Both the position numbers and the translations under genes were made by a program. Shown piece after piece: positions 22,660 to 35,279 of a DNA stretch of 64,000 nt; the first letter of the stretch is position 1; each line of letters opens with the position of its first letter. The DNA is from Asterella californica. Lineage: Eukaryota > Streptophyta > Marchantiopsida > Marchantiales > Aytoniaceae. The notes beneath the pieces are model-generated. The model did not search any database, was not told the DNA's origin, and saw only the letters and a list, made by a program, of their open reading frames with translations. Where the stretch lies: positions 9,548,001 through 9,612,000 of the forward strand of contig JAYKYS010000009.1 of the NCBI GenBank assembly GCA_036924285.1, in the 5' to 3' direction.

Positions 22660-23611
22660 ACGAGCAATCAAGATTCAAGACTAGAAAAAGCTAGCCACTA
22701 ACGATGAAGTCAAGAGACTCGAAGAGAGTGGCATAGTGCATTGTGCAAAGCGAAAACTCTAGTCGAACAGTTTCGAACTATGTCAAGTGACAGACCGAGT
22801 CACCGAGTGATCATCCGTCACCATACTACAGTCATCCCCTAGACGTACGGCGCCAGCCGCACACGCCTTAATCCAAACTTGAGTTCAAACTTCAAATGAC
22901 AGCGTCAACCGCATCCATTACCATGGTAAGATAATTAACTATGTCTTGCTTGGTACTGTACTACCATGGTCACATGTCTAGAGTTTAGAACTTAAACCAG
23001 TTACCAGAAACTGGTGCAATCTGAAATATCACCTTTTCAAACCGACAGAACTGCATCACCGAATCATAATCTTGTGCAAATGCTGATATGCTGCAATAAT
23101 ACTCTCCAGTGCATATCTGAGCACTGTAAAACATATTCGGTAAAAACTGAAGTAGAGACAAGATAATCATCTAAAATTCTGGAACTCCCAAACCGTCGTA
23201 CAGTGATTCTCGATATCATAAACAGCTTTCCTCGGTTTGATAACCTAAGAAACTTCTGGTAAGACGGTTTTGAAAGAAAAGTTACCGGCTGATTTTACTC
23301 TAAATGCCGGTCCTGGGTGAACTCTGCGCCGGCAAAGCCACCAAATCCGACAACGATACCGGAGTGACCTCCAAGAAGAGTTTTCTTTCTTTTCAACTAC
23401 ATGCACACCATGAAATTGCATCACGCGGATATAAGGTCCAACAGTCGGCAAGACATCACACGTCTTGGGACGTCAGATGCAACCTTTACGGTCCTTGAAA
23501 CCAGGAGGAGCAAGTATTCTTCATGCTTATCAGGTCTCCAAGGTGAACAGCCTCTAGTCTGCATCCAATCTTGTCGCACACATTATTAACTTGTAGATAA
23601 AATGTTTACCA
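22660..23611. other. Intergenic stretch, no gene recognised
   Basis: Short open frames overlap on both strands (22,985-23,170, 23,245-23,451, 23,304-23,498) without recognisable domains. The 3' LTR of element A may be here but I could not identify it. Confidence 0.4.
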
Positions 23612-23612
23612 G

Positions 23613-23778
23613 TGTGTGATATTTTAGTAGCTATAGACGACTTTAGAGCTATTGATATTGGGTTTAGCCCCGATGTTCATTTTGTCTTCGGGGCATTGGT
23701 TGCTTGGTCCTTCGGTCCCTCTTTGGTCCTTCGTTCTCTCTTTCCGGTGTAAAGCTTGATGGGATCTTTCCATCCTCT
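23613..23778 (+). repeat. TTCGGGGC repeat family, copy 1
   Basis: Consensus order: 'ttagagcta..gata', 'tttagccccgatgttc', 'ttcggggc.ttggttgcttgg', 'ccttcg...ccctctttcc', 'gtaaagcttgatggg', 'tctttccatcc'. Five further copies lie at 29,242 (-), 30,580 (+), 30,693 (+), 32,700 (-) and 50,527 (-). The class is not known. Confidence 0.65.
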
Positions 23779-24545
23779 TTAGGATCCAGTCAGACATATC
23801 TTCCTCGAAAAGTAATTACTGTGTTAAACCCCGGTGTGGGTATAAACGATCTTGCTTAGCAGGAGTGAATCCTTTTAAGGTTTCACACACCGACTTAAAC
23901 CCCTAATGTGAGTATTGGGGTAATTTCTCTTTTACATTTTCAACATTCTGGCGCATGGAGATAATCTGACCTGGTGCCTGGACGAGTTTACAAATTCAAG
24001 TATTAGCATGAATTAATCTTCAAAAATTCATTTTAAATGATTTTTGTATCAAAGTATAGTCTATAATCTTGACGTGTCATAAACCATATAATGATGCTCA
24101 AACGACTTCGAGAACTTTTATTCTTTCTGTTATCAAAAAGATTTAAGTGCTAGAGTAAAGTTATATACTAAACTGTGAGAAATATATTTTATTTTTTTTG
24201 GGTTCAAGAAAACTTCTAAACTTCATCTCTACACTTATCTATCTATCAGTATTAAACAGTTGGGAGGTTTAAAGAACGACCCCCCAGACTGACCTTGGAC
24301 TATTACTTACAAGAGAACTATTCTTGATACGTGGGAAAACTCTGAAATCATATTTATCAAAACTTCAGGAACAAAAAGAGAAAATAATCAATTGCACTGT
24401 GCATATCTTCATTGCAGAATATACATCTTGATAAGAGAGGATATTGAGCCACTAGAAACTTAGAGATTGTGCATCTAAATTCTCTTTTGACTAAACTTGC
24501 TTGTTTCTTCATTCTCCCCCGATGGAAGAGGCAAATATGCAAGGG
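23779..24545. other. AT-rich intergenic stretch
   Basis: No gene recognised. The right part (from about 24,470) begins a segment that is also found around 37,370-37,740. Confidence 0.4.
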
Positions 24546-24595
24546 TTTAATTCTTTACCTAATCTTTCCGTTGGGAAGGTAAGTAATAAATTAAA
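24546..24595. repeat. Hairpin family, copy H1
   Basis: Inverted repeat of the form TTTAATT-(N)-ACCTAA...GGTAAG-(N)-AATTAAA around a short loop. It is one of nine copies of a recurring hairpin in this window, with consensus arms TTTAATTTATTACCTAACC and the reverse complement. Confidence 0.65.
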
Positions 24596-27500
24596 CTTTT
24601 GAAAAAATGTGATACGGTGGTGACCAGCATCCCTAATATATACTTTGAGTAGCACATCTATCAGTGTTCTCTTTGTGATTTATGTCTGGGTTTTATTACA
24701 TCTTTAGATCTAGCTAATAATTAGTATTTAAAGATAATTTTGATTTTTCCTGTCAACTTGCTTTAGGATTTTTGCTTAAATCTTCTTTTCGATTCCACAT
24801 AAGTTCATATTGCATTTTCATGCATATTCTTTGAGATGTCGTATGCTTTTGTATCGTCAATGTATATTATCCCTTCTCTTCAATGGAGAAGGTTAATCCA
24901 CTTAGCTTGTTACAGAACTAAACCTTCAGAAAGGGTTATTTAATAAATCAATGTTAGAATAACTTATGTGTATCATGCATCAAGGTCTCGAACTTGTACG
25001 TTTGGAATTGCATAGAGTTTCATTTGCCATATGGATTCTTTCTAAAACTCCTCGCAACTCTCAATTTTGATATCATAATATATAATAATTATTTATATAT
25101 AATTATAAAAGTATATATTTTCTCATATTATTTTAGTATGAAATTTATAAGTAGCACTTATTTATATACATTCATTAACACAAAATGAACGTTACTTAAG
25201 ATTGATGGAGATGCGTATACTTAACATTTTTCTTATAACAAGGTACTGCTCTTTTTCCAGCCAATATCTTGTCCTTGCTTGTCTTCTTTCTCTCGTGTCA
25301 CATTCATATTCTCTAAGTAATGATTATGCATAAAATATGCATACTATATAAATGTTAATTTATATTCAAACTTTTTTATGAAAAAATCAGAATTAAGTTT
25401 ACTGAAAAAATGTGATCATAAACTATTTATTATAGCAAAATTTATGTTGCTTTCCGCTCTGAACTTCTCCACCTTGCTTGGTATGCATATTCGATCATTT
25501 TCGTTCATACAAACGTTAAACCAAAAAAATAATATGAATAACAGATAAAAAGGACAATATGATTCTCTTTGCTGCATGCAAGATAAAACATGTAGGTAAC
25601 TCATGAGTTTGATAAATTTAGTATCGTAGAATGTTAAGTTTCTTCCTCGCTTAGGATGATCAGGATAAATAGATGCATATTCTCTTCAGACTGTTGTTTG
25701 GATGTGTGTATTATCACTCAAGCCTGGTTAGATCGCTGTTAGAGAACAAAATTAAACCTTATTAATGTGTTTTGATCTGATCTGTCCAATGAGAGAACTG
25801 TATATATACTTTTTTCACGGCGGTTGTTTCTCCAGACCCCCCCTAAACAATTTACATTCTAGGAAAAAACTGTTCATAGTTTAATCATAGATCCGGAGCT
25901 TTATAATCCAGACTCAGTGCTTAGTAGTTCATTGTTTATAGGTTTAGTTTTCTCACTGCCAAGTGTTAAAATAACGTAATCTGGTTTGGTTCGTGTGAAG
26001 CTAATCCTATACTTTCTCTAAATAGTACTTCTATTCTTTCTATTTTAACATTATTCTTTTTTGTCTATTCTGTATTATATTTTTACTATTCTAGACGTAA
26101 GTATTCTAGACGTTTTATATAAGAAACATTTCGTTCTTTTTTTGTTCTAAACTGTTTTGTTCTAAACTCTCGTTATGTCACCTTCGATTTCAAGGGGTTT
26201 TAGAACTGTTCTCTTCGAACTTAGAAAAAAATAAATCATTCTATTTTTCAAGTCTATTCTAAGTATCATTGAGAACCAATCAATTATATGAATTTTTTTC
26301 CTCACTTAACGCTTGTCTTTTTCCTTCCCTGGGACGTTTGTACACTTTGGATGTATATTCTCTTCAGACTTGATTGTGATGGTCACTTCTTATATGTTAC
26401 CGTGTTTAACTAAGTTACAGTGAAAAATATATTCAATTATTTAATTAACTGAGTAAAATTTTCAAATTTTAATATTATAAAATGGTAAAGTTCATTAATT
26501 TTTATCTATTCTTCATTAGAGTTATGGAGAGAAAATATTAGATATGATCTAGAATCTTGTAACCAGACTGATTATTTTGTTTGCACGAACATGATGATGC
26601 CGCAATAGTATACATAGTTTCGGAAGGATTACTGATAACTCTATTATTTAATAGATATAAATGTTAATGAGAATCAAATAAAGTTAACCGTGCAAGAAAC
26701 AATAGCACTTGTCGCTTACATGTCATATTTATAATCCACACATGTATAAGTTACAAAAACTGCATTTTAGATGACAAATGCAACATAAACCTGAATATTA
26801 AAAAAGTCTTAAACCCTTGGATAGACCACATTTTATATACTAAATTGTAGTATTTAGTACCCTACAGGGTGACTCACTTTATTTTCCTATGTGGTTTTCT
26901 TTTCTTTTTTCAACTGTAAAAAGAAAAAAGAAAAAAATTACATTACGCACAATTCAATCTTCCCTGCCATGTTGGTGAGTTGCAGATCTGACGTTGATAC
27001 ATATGTTTTTGTTTATTTCTTAGTATCACTTTGATTAGAAAAGATAATATTGTTTATTAAATTGTGACTATTTCTATCTAGAAAGAGATACTAAATTATT
27101 CTGTCCAGAAATATGATACGGAGCAAACAAACTCAGATACATATGATAGTTCAGTCTTTAATAGTTTTTTATCATTTAAAACATTACACCTGAGGAGTTC
27201 ACTAAGAAATTTGTTATAAACATGTGCAATATAATAATATACTTATTATTATTATTGGTAAATTATTTAAAATGATGAAACTGAATAGATTATTCTGAAA
27301 CAGCATTCGGGGTAAATCGAAATTACTAGCAGAAAACTGAAATTACTGAAATTTTATTTTATCTTTTCATAATTTAGTTAAGAAATTTATATTTTTAAAA
27401 TAAAACTTTATTTAGATCAAAATTCCTCTAGTAATTTCAGCTTGGAATTTCGTCCAACCCTTGTTTCAATTTTAAAACAAGTTTCAAGATAAAAGTAATC

Positions 27501-28600
27501 TGTTTTATAGTCAAGAAAGGAATTCTTGAGTGAATATTAAATTATATTTATAACATTTGTCTTTAAATTTTTTTTGAGAAAATAAAAATAGCATTATTAA
27601 AATTCCTCTTGTCTCTCAGGTGTTTCAAAAAAATACAAAAGAGTGGAAAAGCACTGTTCTCTGTTGACTCGCATCAATGAGCATCAATAATGAAAATAAC
27701 ACTTTTACAAAAAAACGTATGATAGTATGCATCTAGAAGAATCTGGTGATCGTGGGAAAGCAAGAAGACATGCAGACAAAATATACTTGTGATTGATGTC
27801 AAAGGTCATCATCTTCTTCACGATGAGAGAATCACATAAATTGCAACGAGGGAGAAATAATTGAAGTGCTAAACAGAAAGAGTATTTCATCTTTATAATG
27901 AATAAACACGTTAAGAGCAAGACAAGACTAATAAATCTTAACGGTCTAAAGTCCATAAAGTTTATTGTTATCTTCACTTGGAGATATATTAGATTTAAAT
28001 ATTATAAATTGAGAAAATTCTACAGTAATCTCTGTTTGGTCTTTTCCATGTATGTGTTCTTTCTCTTTTATAGTTCTTCTTCAAGGGAAGAGAAGAGCTA
28101 AGAGCTACAAATGTAAGGTTTTCAGTGCATTGAGTCTATTTATGCTTGTGAATAAACTAGTTTCAAATCCATGGGCAAAGAGGTGCTTCGACATACACTC
28201 GAGTAATAACATCATCGTAATTGCATCTCTCATTGTGAGAGTGTTCTGAAATGATTAATCTTTAAGCGTTCAGTGGTAGATACTTGTGAAATGTAGATAG
28301 TGCATGGGACATCCATGTCTCTCAAGCATATTGTCTTCTCTCATATGGATTAGAGTAGTATCAATAGACTCTAATAGTTACAACATATTGACACATGAGA
28401 TGAGATGTTTATTGAGAAATATTTCTTCGCTGAGAGTGTTATGTCTTATTGGACAGATCATCGATTGAAGGTTAATGGTGCTTGGAGTTTCTGACTATAG
28501 AAGCTATGGTAGTCAAATTCGTTTCTGATGTTTTCACATGTATCCTCTGTATGTATATGACAAAATCTTTACACCATAATATTAAGACGTCTTAAAACTA
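24596..28600. other. AT-rich gene-poor region
   Basis: No convincing gene on either strand; open frames are short and low in complexity. A motif 'gatg.atattctcttcaga' occurs near 25,672 and 26,350. The stretch 24,596-24,840 continues the segment shared with 37,490-37,740. Confidence 0.5.
27337..27440. repeat. 11-bp inverted repeat, small foldback
   Basis: CTGAAATTACT (27,337-27,347) and AGTAATTTCAG (27,430-27,440) are perfect reverse complements around about 82 bp of AT-rich sequence. It could be a tiny MITE; no target duplication is evident. Confidence 0.4.
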
Positions 28601-28629
28601 GAATTTTGTAGCAAGATTCTTTGCTCGCG

Positions 28630-28712
28630 TGCGAGTGTTACAACCCCAGCCAGGAGTCCACGGATGTTTCATAAAGACACCTTCGGAGGTACCCATAGGA
28701 AAAGATGATTTA
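28630..28712 (-). repeat. Partial copy of the 38.3/39.9 kb repeat end
   Basis: On the minus strand this reads ..GGGTACCTCCGAAGGTG.. then ..TTTATGAAACA.., matching the end of the direct repeat at 40,205-40,250 (GGGTACCTCAGGAGGTGCC, then TATGAAACAC). Confidence 0.5.
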
Positions 28713-29241
28713 TTTCAATTATGATTTATTAAATTATTATATCGATTCATAAATATGGTGATAGACGATTCACGACTCTATACAAAGCTACTCTCCAAGA
28801 AACTACGGTTGTTTTGTCCTAGAACGTTAAAGAATCTTCTCTCTTAGCTTTGACATGCCCTATTACATTACACCTGAAGTGAATTTTATATGTATTGCAG
28901 CTTGATTCAATGAATCCTGGAACTACATGCTAATAATTTTATTCACTTCTGTCAACTATAATCTCCGTTGTTTCTAAAAGTTATCAGTTGATGCTTTTGG
29001 TAGTTGTTGCATTCATTTTTCTAGTTCGTCGTCTTCCAGCTCCTTGAGTCCACTCTAGTCACTCTTCTAATGTATCAGAAATGATGTCTGACTGGTACTA
29101 AGCAACGGCCTATCGTTGACATTGTCATCGGTTTAGTATAGGTCAGTCTGTTGATTCGATATTATTCCCATTGACTATAAATTGGCTAAAAAAGATAATA
29201 ATCTATATAAAAATGCTCTATGCAGTAAACAAACATGCACA
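28713..29241. other. Intergenic stretch, no gene recognised
   Basis: AT-rich DNA without open frames of note. Confidence 0.5.
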
Positions 29242-29349
29242 AGCAATGAATAGCCAACGGATAGAAAGACCCATCAAGCAGAACAAGGGAAAGAGGGACC
29301 GAAGGGCAAAGCAATCAACGGCCCGAAGGGAAGAAGAACATCGGGGATA
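29242..29349 (-). repeat. TTCGGGGC repeat family, copy 2
   Basis: Contains gaatagccaacggat, agggaaagagggaccgaag and ggcccgaagggaag, ending in catcgggg; a near-complete reverse copy of the family. Confidence 0.65.
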
Positions 29350-30579
29350 GACTCTCGATATGAACTCTTCATTAGGTTGAGGAAGTTTTGATGATTTTCG
29401 TTTCAAATTCCTAGTCATGGTTCCGTTTCTGTGAGCGTTTTAACTAATTTCATTCACTTGAACTCTAAATTAAATCACTTGTATTCAATTAAACTTCTTG
29501 GTTCATTCAAATTCTATTAAACTTTAACGCAGAGAAAAAAATCACTACCTTTTAACGTCTTGAGATTAATCGTCCGAGAAATTTTCATAAAATGAGAAGT
29601 AATCTTCTAACAGAATTAATGAAATTTTTGGTTTGTCCATCGACTTTTTTCTTTCTTTACTGTAGTTTGTTATATATTTGAGGGAACATTAGTAGAGATT
29701 AATAAACCACACATGACATTCGCATAGAGTCATAAGAACATGCATAACATTTACATAAGGTAACAACAACGACAATAGTTTTAGAGTGTGTCATATATCG
29801 AGACTTGTTATATGTTATATATATTTTAGAAACCAATGCTCCAATAAATATACAGAAGTCTACCAAGTTGTCTCTGCATTAGATCAGGATTCAAAAAACT
29901 TAACAATTACTTCTGATGCTTAGCTACATGGGCCTTCCACTTGGACTCTATTACATCATATGCTTCTACATATTTTCTTCTATCTACCTCTATATTATTT
30001 AGTAAGACAATGAACGCCACATGAACTCTAGAGCTTGTGGCTATGAGATACAAGACAATCCTTTCAGCCTTCGCTTATATCCCAAAAACCATTCCTTCCA
30101 GAGGTTTATCCACAGCGTAAAGGTGATATGAATATAAAGTCTAGATTATTATACGAGAAGATCGAACGGTTAAATTGTGTTCTAAAAGTAATGTTTAAAG
30201 ATCGTAATTTATCAAATACTCTCCCTGCAGAAAGGGTGTATAGCGAATAAAAGTCATCCAAAAGACAAAAGAGGAAAGACTTTATATTTCCAGAATCCTT
30301 TTACATATTACGTTAGATTCAACTGATAACTAACTCGTAAGGGTTGTTCAAGTAGTTCACGTTTTACGTTAAATGTTTTTCTTGAACTTGCTGGAGGTGG
30401 CAGTTTGTAACTGATCGAATGTTATTTAAAAGGACATGTGATATCCTAACAGCACGAGAGATCGTAGCTATTTAGAACTGATTAACCTTAAAAATGATCT
30501 AAAACTTAATAAACATATACTTGAGAAAGTACTCTAACCGGAACGATGATCCAAGCCTATAACTTTAGTAAGTGCTCAG
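29350..30579. other. AT-rich intergenic stretch
   Basis: No gene recognised; no open frame longer than about 60 codons with a recognisable product. Confidence 0.5.
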
Positions 30580-30832
30580 GTGACCTTAGAGTTACTGATA
30601 TAGTTGTTTAGCCTTAATGTTCTTTTTCTCTTCAGGGTGTTGGTTGCTTTGCTCTTCGAGTCTATCCTTCTTTATAAGATTTGATGAGATCTTAGAACTA
30701 CTGATAGCGGTGTTTAGCCGTAATGTTCTTCTTCCTTTCGGGGCGTTAGTTGCTTGGCCCTTCGAGTCTCTCTTTCCATTGTAAAGCTTGATGAGGTCTT
30801 TCCATCAATGGCTATTCATTGCATCGCGGTTT
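30580..30832 (+). repeat. TTCGGGGC repeat family, copies 3 and 4 in tandem
   Basis: Two partial units follow each other: ccttagagttactgata...cttcgagtctatcc (about 30,580-30,690) and atcttagaactactgata...tttcggggcg...tggctattcattgc (about 30,691-30,832). The second is fuller. Confidence 0.65.
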
Positions 30833-32352
30833 GATTTGACTAAATGCTTACCCTTTCCTTTTCATGTTACTGCATGGTCTTTTATTACTATATCCTTTTT
30901 TCTAAGTTTTTCTTTAAATATATTATACTTTCTAAAAGACCACCTATTTGTCGAAATGTCATGAAAGCATAAAAGGTGCAATAACTTCACATCCCTCGAC
31001 ATGTCATTTCTGACATCTGACTCTTGCAGTTATGGGTTTTGATTCCTATGAAGTATAATAAGAGATGTAAAAGCTATATCGATAATATCTATTCGTGCCC
31101 AATTGTTTCCAGGTGCGATTCAGACGTTATATTCTGTAAATGGTTCGAACCCTCAACTAGCTGGTCAGTTAAGTGATTCAATTTCATAATCTGCAAATGC
31201 AATTTGGTTTGGTTCAGTTTTGAACTAATCTATTCAGATTTACTGCTAAATATATTTTGAGTTAGGTAATAAATCAATGTCTGGTTCAAATTAATCATCA
31301 TGTGTGTCAATGACGTTCGCTTTATTGGTCGTGTTTGGATTTTCCTATAACTCTAGATGTGATTATCATGTAATATTTATTTATAAATTAATTTTAATAA
31401 TTTTATACATAACATTTACATAACATTTACATCTTTTCTGATAACAAAATATGAACAAAAGTTACCAGAAGTTTTTCTAGCATGCATTTTATTCATCGAC
31501 GAGTATAATCGTCCAAAATGGTACTCCACATTGTCGACCACTTTGCACTATTCTTATTCATCATCATTCGACAAATTCAGATCTTATTACACACTATCAT
31601 AATTTTTCTTGAGTGGTATGATTTTTAGATTTTGTTTCGACAATTTCCATTCGGAAATAGTTTACATAAATAAGGTCTCCAAGGATTAATTTTACAATTA
31701 ATAAGTAGGTACCACTGCTGTTGAGCTGAGCTCCAGATGTTAGATGCTTTGATAATAGTGACGTAATATATTATTAATGGTTGGTTCATAATTGGTTCGA
31801 CTCGAAGCTTCTGGAAAACAGTTCAAAAGGCCATGAAAACGGTTCAATTCCTATGTAGTTGGTAATTTTGTTCTATCTTAGTTCAGTTTGGTCCTATGGA
31901 TTTTAAATTTTGAAATTATTATAAAAATGTATTTTATGTAATGTATATTACTTACTAATCATCATTTAAGAAAATCATAATTTAAGCTTGTTTAGTTCAG
32001 AGATAACGTTGCTCCGAATGACTACTTTAGAAGTCATTTTACGTATAATTGTTCATTTACTTTATTTTTGTATTCTTTAAGAATGATATCTTTATGAATA
32101 TGATAGGCCAATTTTATTTCTGTTTGTTCCATACTAAGTTACCTTTTTTATATAAGAAAAGGATCAAAGTAACGGGTTCTAATACCCGCAGCTTTAGGGT
32201 TTAGAGATCCCAAGTAGTGTTTGAATGCAAAGTAGGGTTTAGAGAGGGTAATACGTAGGGTTAAGAGTGAAGAAAAACTTTAGGGTATAACTTATTAAAT
32301 TTAAGATTAAGATTTAGAGTAGATTATGACTAATTTGACAGTTAATCATCCA
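30833..32352. other. AT-rich intergenic stretch with scattered TTTAGGG-like motifs
   Basis: No gene recognised. Between 32,195 and 32,290 there are about five near-copies of the plant telomere heptamer TTTAGGG, not in a tandem array. Confidence 0.45.
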
Positions 32353-32604
32353 TTAACCCAAGATCATGTGTATTATGTGAACAAGCGATCTGTACCAACT
32401 ATAGTGGTGACACTTGTCGCTCCTCAAGTGGCCTTGATGATTTTCCGTCCGACTCTCCTTCTCGTCACTTGTCCACTTGGCCAGTGAAGTTCGATTCTCA
32501 TTCAGAGATTCACTACTGTCAAAATCCCTATTGCCTTTTCCCTTGAAGCTAACAGCTTCAGTCCGAGCTGTTTGAGGGTTCTGTCGATCCACTACTCTCA
32601 CCAA
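32353..32604 (-). pseudogene. Possible Copia-type gag fragment
   Basis: A minus-strand frame of 83 codons, basic and Ser-rich, ending in KCHHYSWYRSLVHII. The basic tract followed by C-x-x-(Y)-...-H resembles the end of a Copia gag with a ruined zinc knuckle. The resemblance is weak. Confidence 0.2.
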
Positions 32605-32699
32605 GAACGCCGCCTATCTATCGACTGCTGTCGTGTGGTGTGCTCTTGTCTCCCTCGCTTGTCTCTAGTTCCACTAGGAAACGTACACGCAATGAAAAT

Positions 32700-33085
32700 A
32701 CAAATGAATAGCCAACGGATGGAAAGACCCGTCAAGCCTTACGAGGGAAAGAGGGACTCGAAGGAACGGCCAAACCAACCAGTGCTCGGGGTAAAAAGTT
32801 TGAGAACCGAAAATTATCCGAAAACAATGAACGGGGACCGGTTTTTCTCAATCATTTATTAATACTCTCGGAATTTGTGACAGGTAACCCCAGTATAAAT
32901 AACCTCGGTAACTCTCGGTATAATTAACTTGTCGTTTTGTAAAACTTTAACCTGCAAATATTTCGGCTGGACATCATTTCAACTCGACTTTTTGGAATTC
33001 CAGTCGGTTGAAGATCATCGGGGCTAATCTGAGATTCGTTATCGGTAGCTCTAAGGTCGACTATCGCTCTTAAAACATCACACAC
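32700..33085 (-). repeat. TTCGGGGC repeat family, copy 5, with extra internal segment
   Basis: Begins gaatagccaacggatgg and ends with the tagccccgat...ttagagctacc part (here reversed) at about 33,015-33,060. Between the two halves it has about 180 bp missing from copies 1-4, including a TATTTATA-like box. It may be the fuller ancestral form. Confidence 0.6.
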
Positions 33086-33924
33086 CGATATACCAAAATA
33101 CAAAGACGTTAGGTTAGGGTGAGCGAGTCATCACGATAAATGTTAGCCTGCTTGTAGAAGGCGAAGAGAGAGAAAGAGAACACAAAGGCCAGATGGCGAC
33201 TAGGTAGCTCCAGGCTGTGCAGGTAACCTGTCATGGAAGCGTTTACTCTTAGCTCGCACAGTCTACACCGTACTGCAAACTCTACTAAACCCGGGTTTAA
33301 ACTCTAAACTTTAAACTCTACCCTAACTAGACAATGTACAAATAAAAACAAAGTTTTTGCGCACCAAGGAAGAAGATGATGATTGTTCGTGTATTTAGTA
33401 AATAAATTAAAACTGAAGTTGAAATGTATTTCTTTCTACACCATAGTGGGTATTAAAATTTTGGACAATATTCCTGCTATTCACACATGGGTAAATAGTA
33501 TATTATACTTTTAACAGAGAGTCAAAATTTTATTCTTTTTCACATAACGCTCTTGAAATAAACGTTAGATGCACGAATAGAGTTTGCACTACGGTAAACT
33601 TGGTTTGTTTTACAATGGCTTTATGCTTCTTAGCTCAGGGAATTTATTTTATTATGATGATTACATTATGGATTGTATCATGTAGTTTAGATCAAAACAC
33701 TACCCTGTACAACATTTCATCTACGGTTTGTTCATAATTCTTTACTTAGATAAAGCATTTTGTATATTTTAGCTAATTGTCTATGATAATTCCATGATGT
33801 ATGGGTTCACGAATTTTCCACGAGTGGTTTACGAGCATAAAGCTCCTTCTGGCACGTCACGCTTTTTAATTGAGTAAGACGTGCATTTCGTCAAACGTTT
33901 TGGTTTCGAAGATACTGAAAACTG
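33086..33924. other. AT-rich intergenic stretch
   Basis: No gene, repeat or RNA recognised. Confidence 0.45.
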
Positions 33925-34015
33925 TTACTTCCCGAGCTATTTCTAGTGTTCGGGTGGAGATTCCCTAAGGGCAGCAACATTCGGTTGCAGAAAGCTCCAT
34001 AGGAAAAAGAAATCT
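33925..34015 (+). mobile_element. Diverged SINE copy, related to the one at 50,774
   Basis: The stretch 'agggcagcaacattcggttgcagaaagctccataggaaaaagaaa' matches the 3' half of the 50,774-50,945 SINE with scattered changes and ends in an A-rich tail. The head is poorly preserved and no target duplication is clear. Confidence 0.5.
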
Positions 34016-34885
34016 AAATAATGGTGTCGTGAGCCTAATTTACGGTTCATCAAAAAAAGTAGTAATCAAAAGTATATTTTCTAATATATTCTTGTGCTAG
34101 ACCTATCAAAATCTTTTCAAGGGTGAGGTGGATGATCACGAAACAACTGTACTCGAAAACACCCTTAATCAAAATGACATTACAGTTAACAGGAAGTGAT
34201 AAGTATGGGAAAACGTTTATGGAGGTATCTCATAGCTTTTACCGAGTATGATTAAATTATAATATAGGGAACATATAAATAAAGATTTTGTATATTCGTC
34301 CGCTCATTATTTGTGGTGAAATTACTCTTTCCTCACCGCCAATAATATCACCTGTACACCCTTTATGCCACTAGGTCCCTAACCCATAATCATTTTAGAT
34401 AAGGAGGACTAAATTTGACGTGTACTTCACGCAAATAATATGTCCAAGCTGAACTACACTCTCACTAATTTCTCTTACTTCTAAACACATAAGTATGCAC
34501 GTCCACCTTTTCAAATCAAAGGGGTTAAATAAGCCGTGCATTTCATAGATATATAATGACCAGAATGAATTACACTCGTTCTAATTTATGAGAACTAACG
34601 AACATGAACAATTTGGAATTTGGATTTGGGGGAAACGAGATTATAATTCTAAGCATGATCGATCAACTCCCCCGAACTTTGGCTCTTTTTCGATTATCGG
34701 AAAAGATATAAATATTTTGTAGAAATTCTACAGTAAGTTCCTTTTATGAAAATTGCATTTATCTGGAATTGTTAAGTGATAGCGAGAAGATCAAAGCAAG
34801 ATTCATAAAGGAAGCGTTGATTCACGCATTGCAGAACTACAAGTAAGACAACCTACTAACAAATGTACATTAAGTAAATCTAAAC
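34016..34885. other. AT-rich intergenic stretch
   Basis: No gene recognised. Confidence 0.45.
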
Positions 34886-34932
34886 ATTAATTTATAACTT
34901 TTTCTTGCAGAAGGGTTAGGTGATAAATTAAT
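34886..34932. repeat. Hairpin family, copy H2
   Basis: attaatttataac...gggttaggtgataaattaat; the right arm keeps the consensus better than the left. Confidence 0.55.
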
Positions 34933-35224
34933 TTTGTTGCACTCTTTCACCTTCAGATTGAAGTGGTGAATAAGCAATCAGTTCATTTGAGATATGCATC
35001 TCAGTTCACTTTCAGAGAAATTTTTTGTTATATTTAATGAAAATAGTTAAATTAAGTAAAATTATAGACTACATAGGTATGAAAAAAGTAAAATATAATA
35101 TATAACTTAAATATCACATCCAGACGGGAGTTGAAAAAAAACCCTAAGTGAAGTGCTTGTAAATCGCTCTAAAAACTATATGATCGAAAGCTAAACAACT
35201 TTAAAAGGAATGTTTGATTGAAAA

Positions 35225-35279
35225 TTTAATTTATTACTTTAACCCTTTTTGACAGAAAAGGGTTAGGTAAGAAATTAAA
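35225..35279. repeat. Hairpin family, copy H3
   Basis: tttaatttattac-ttt-aaccctttt, then loop, then aaaagggttaggtaagaaattaaa: a stem of about 20 bp with few mismatches. Confidence 0.65.

Noticed and set aside
22237..22667. Minus-strand frames of 136 and 64 codons
   Set aside because: They are Leu/Phe/Ser-rich reverse readings of the tandem repeats and the pol tail; no domain.
31135..31175. tRNA gene on the minus strand (GGGTTCGAACC)
   Set aside because: Only a B-box-like match; no A box at the right distance and no acceptor stem.
32195..32290. Interstitial telomere repeat
   Set aside because: About five TTTAGGG-like heptamers are present but scattered and not tandem; too weak for a telomeric array.
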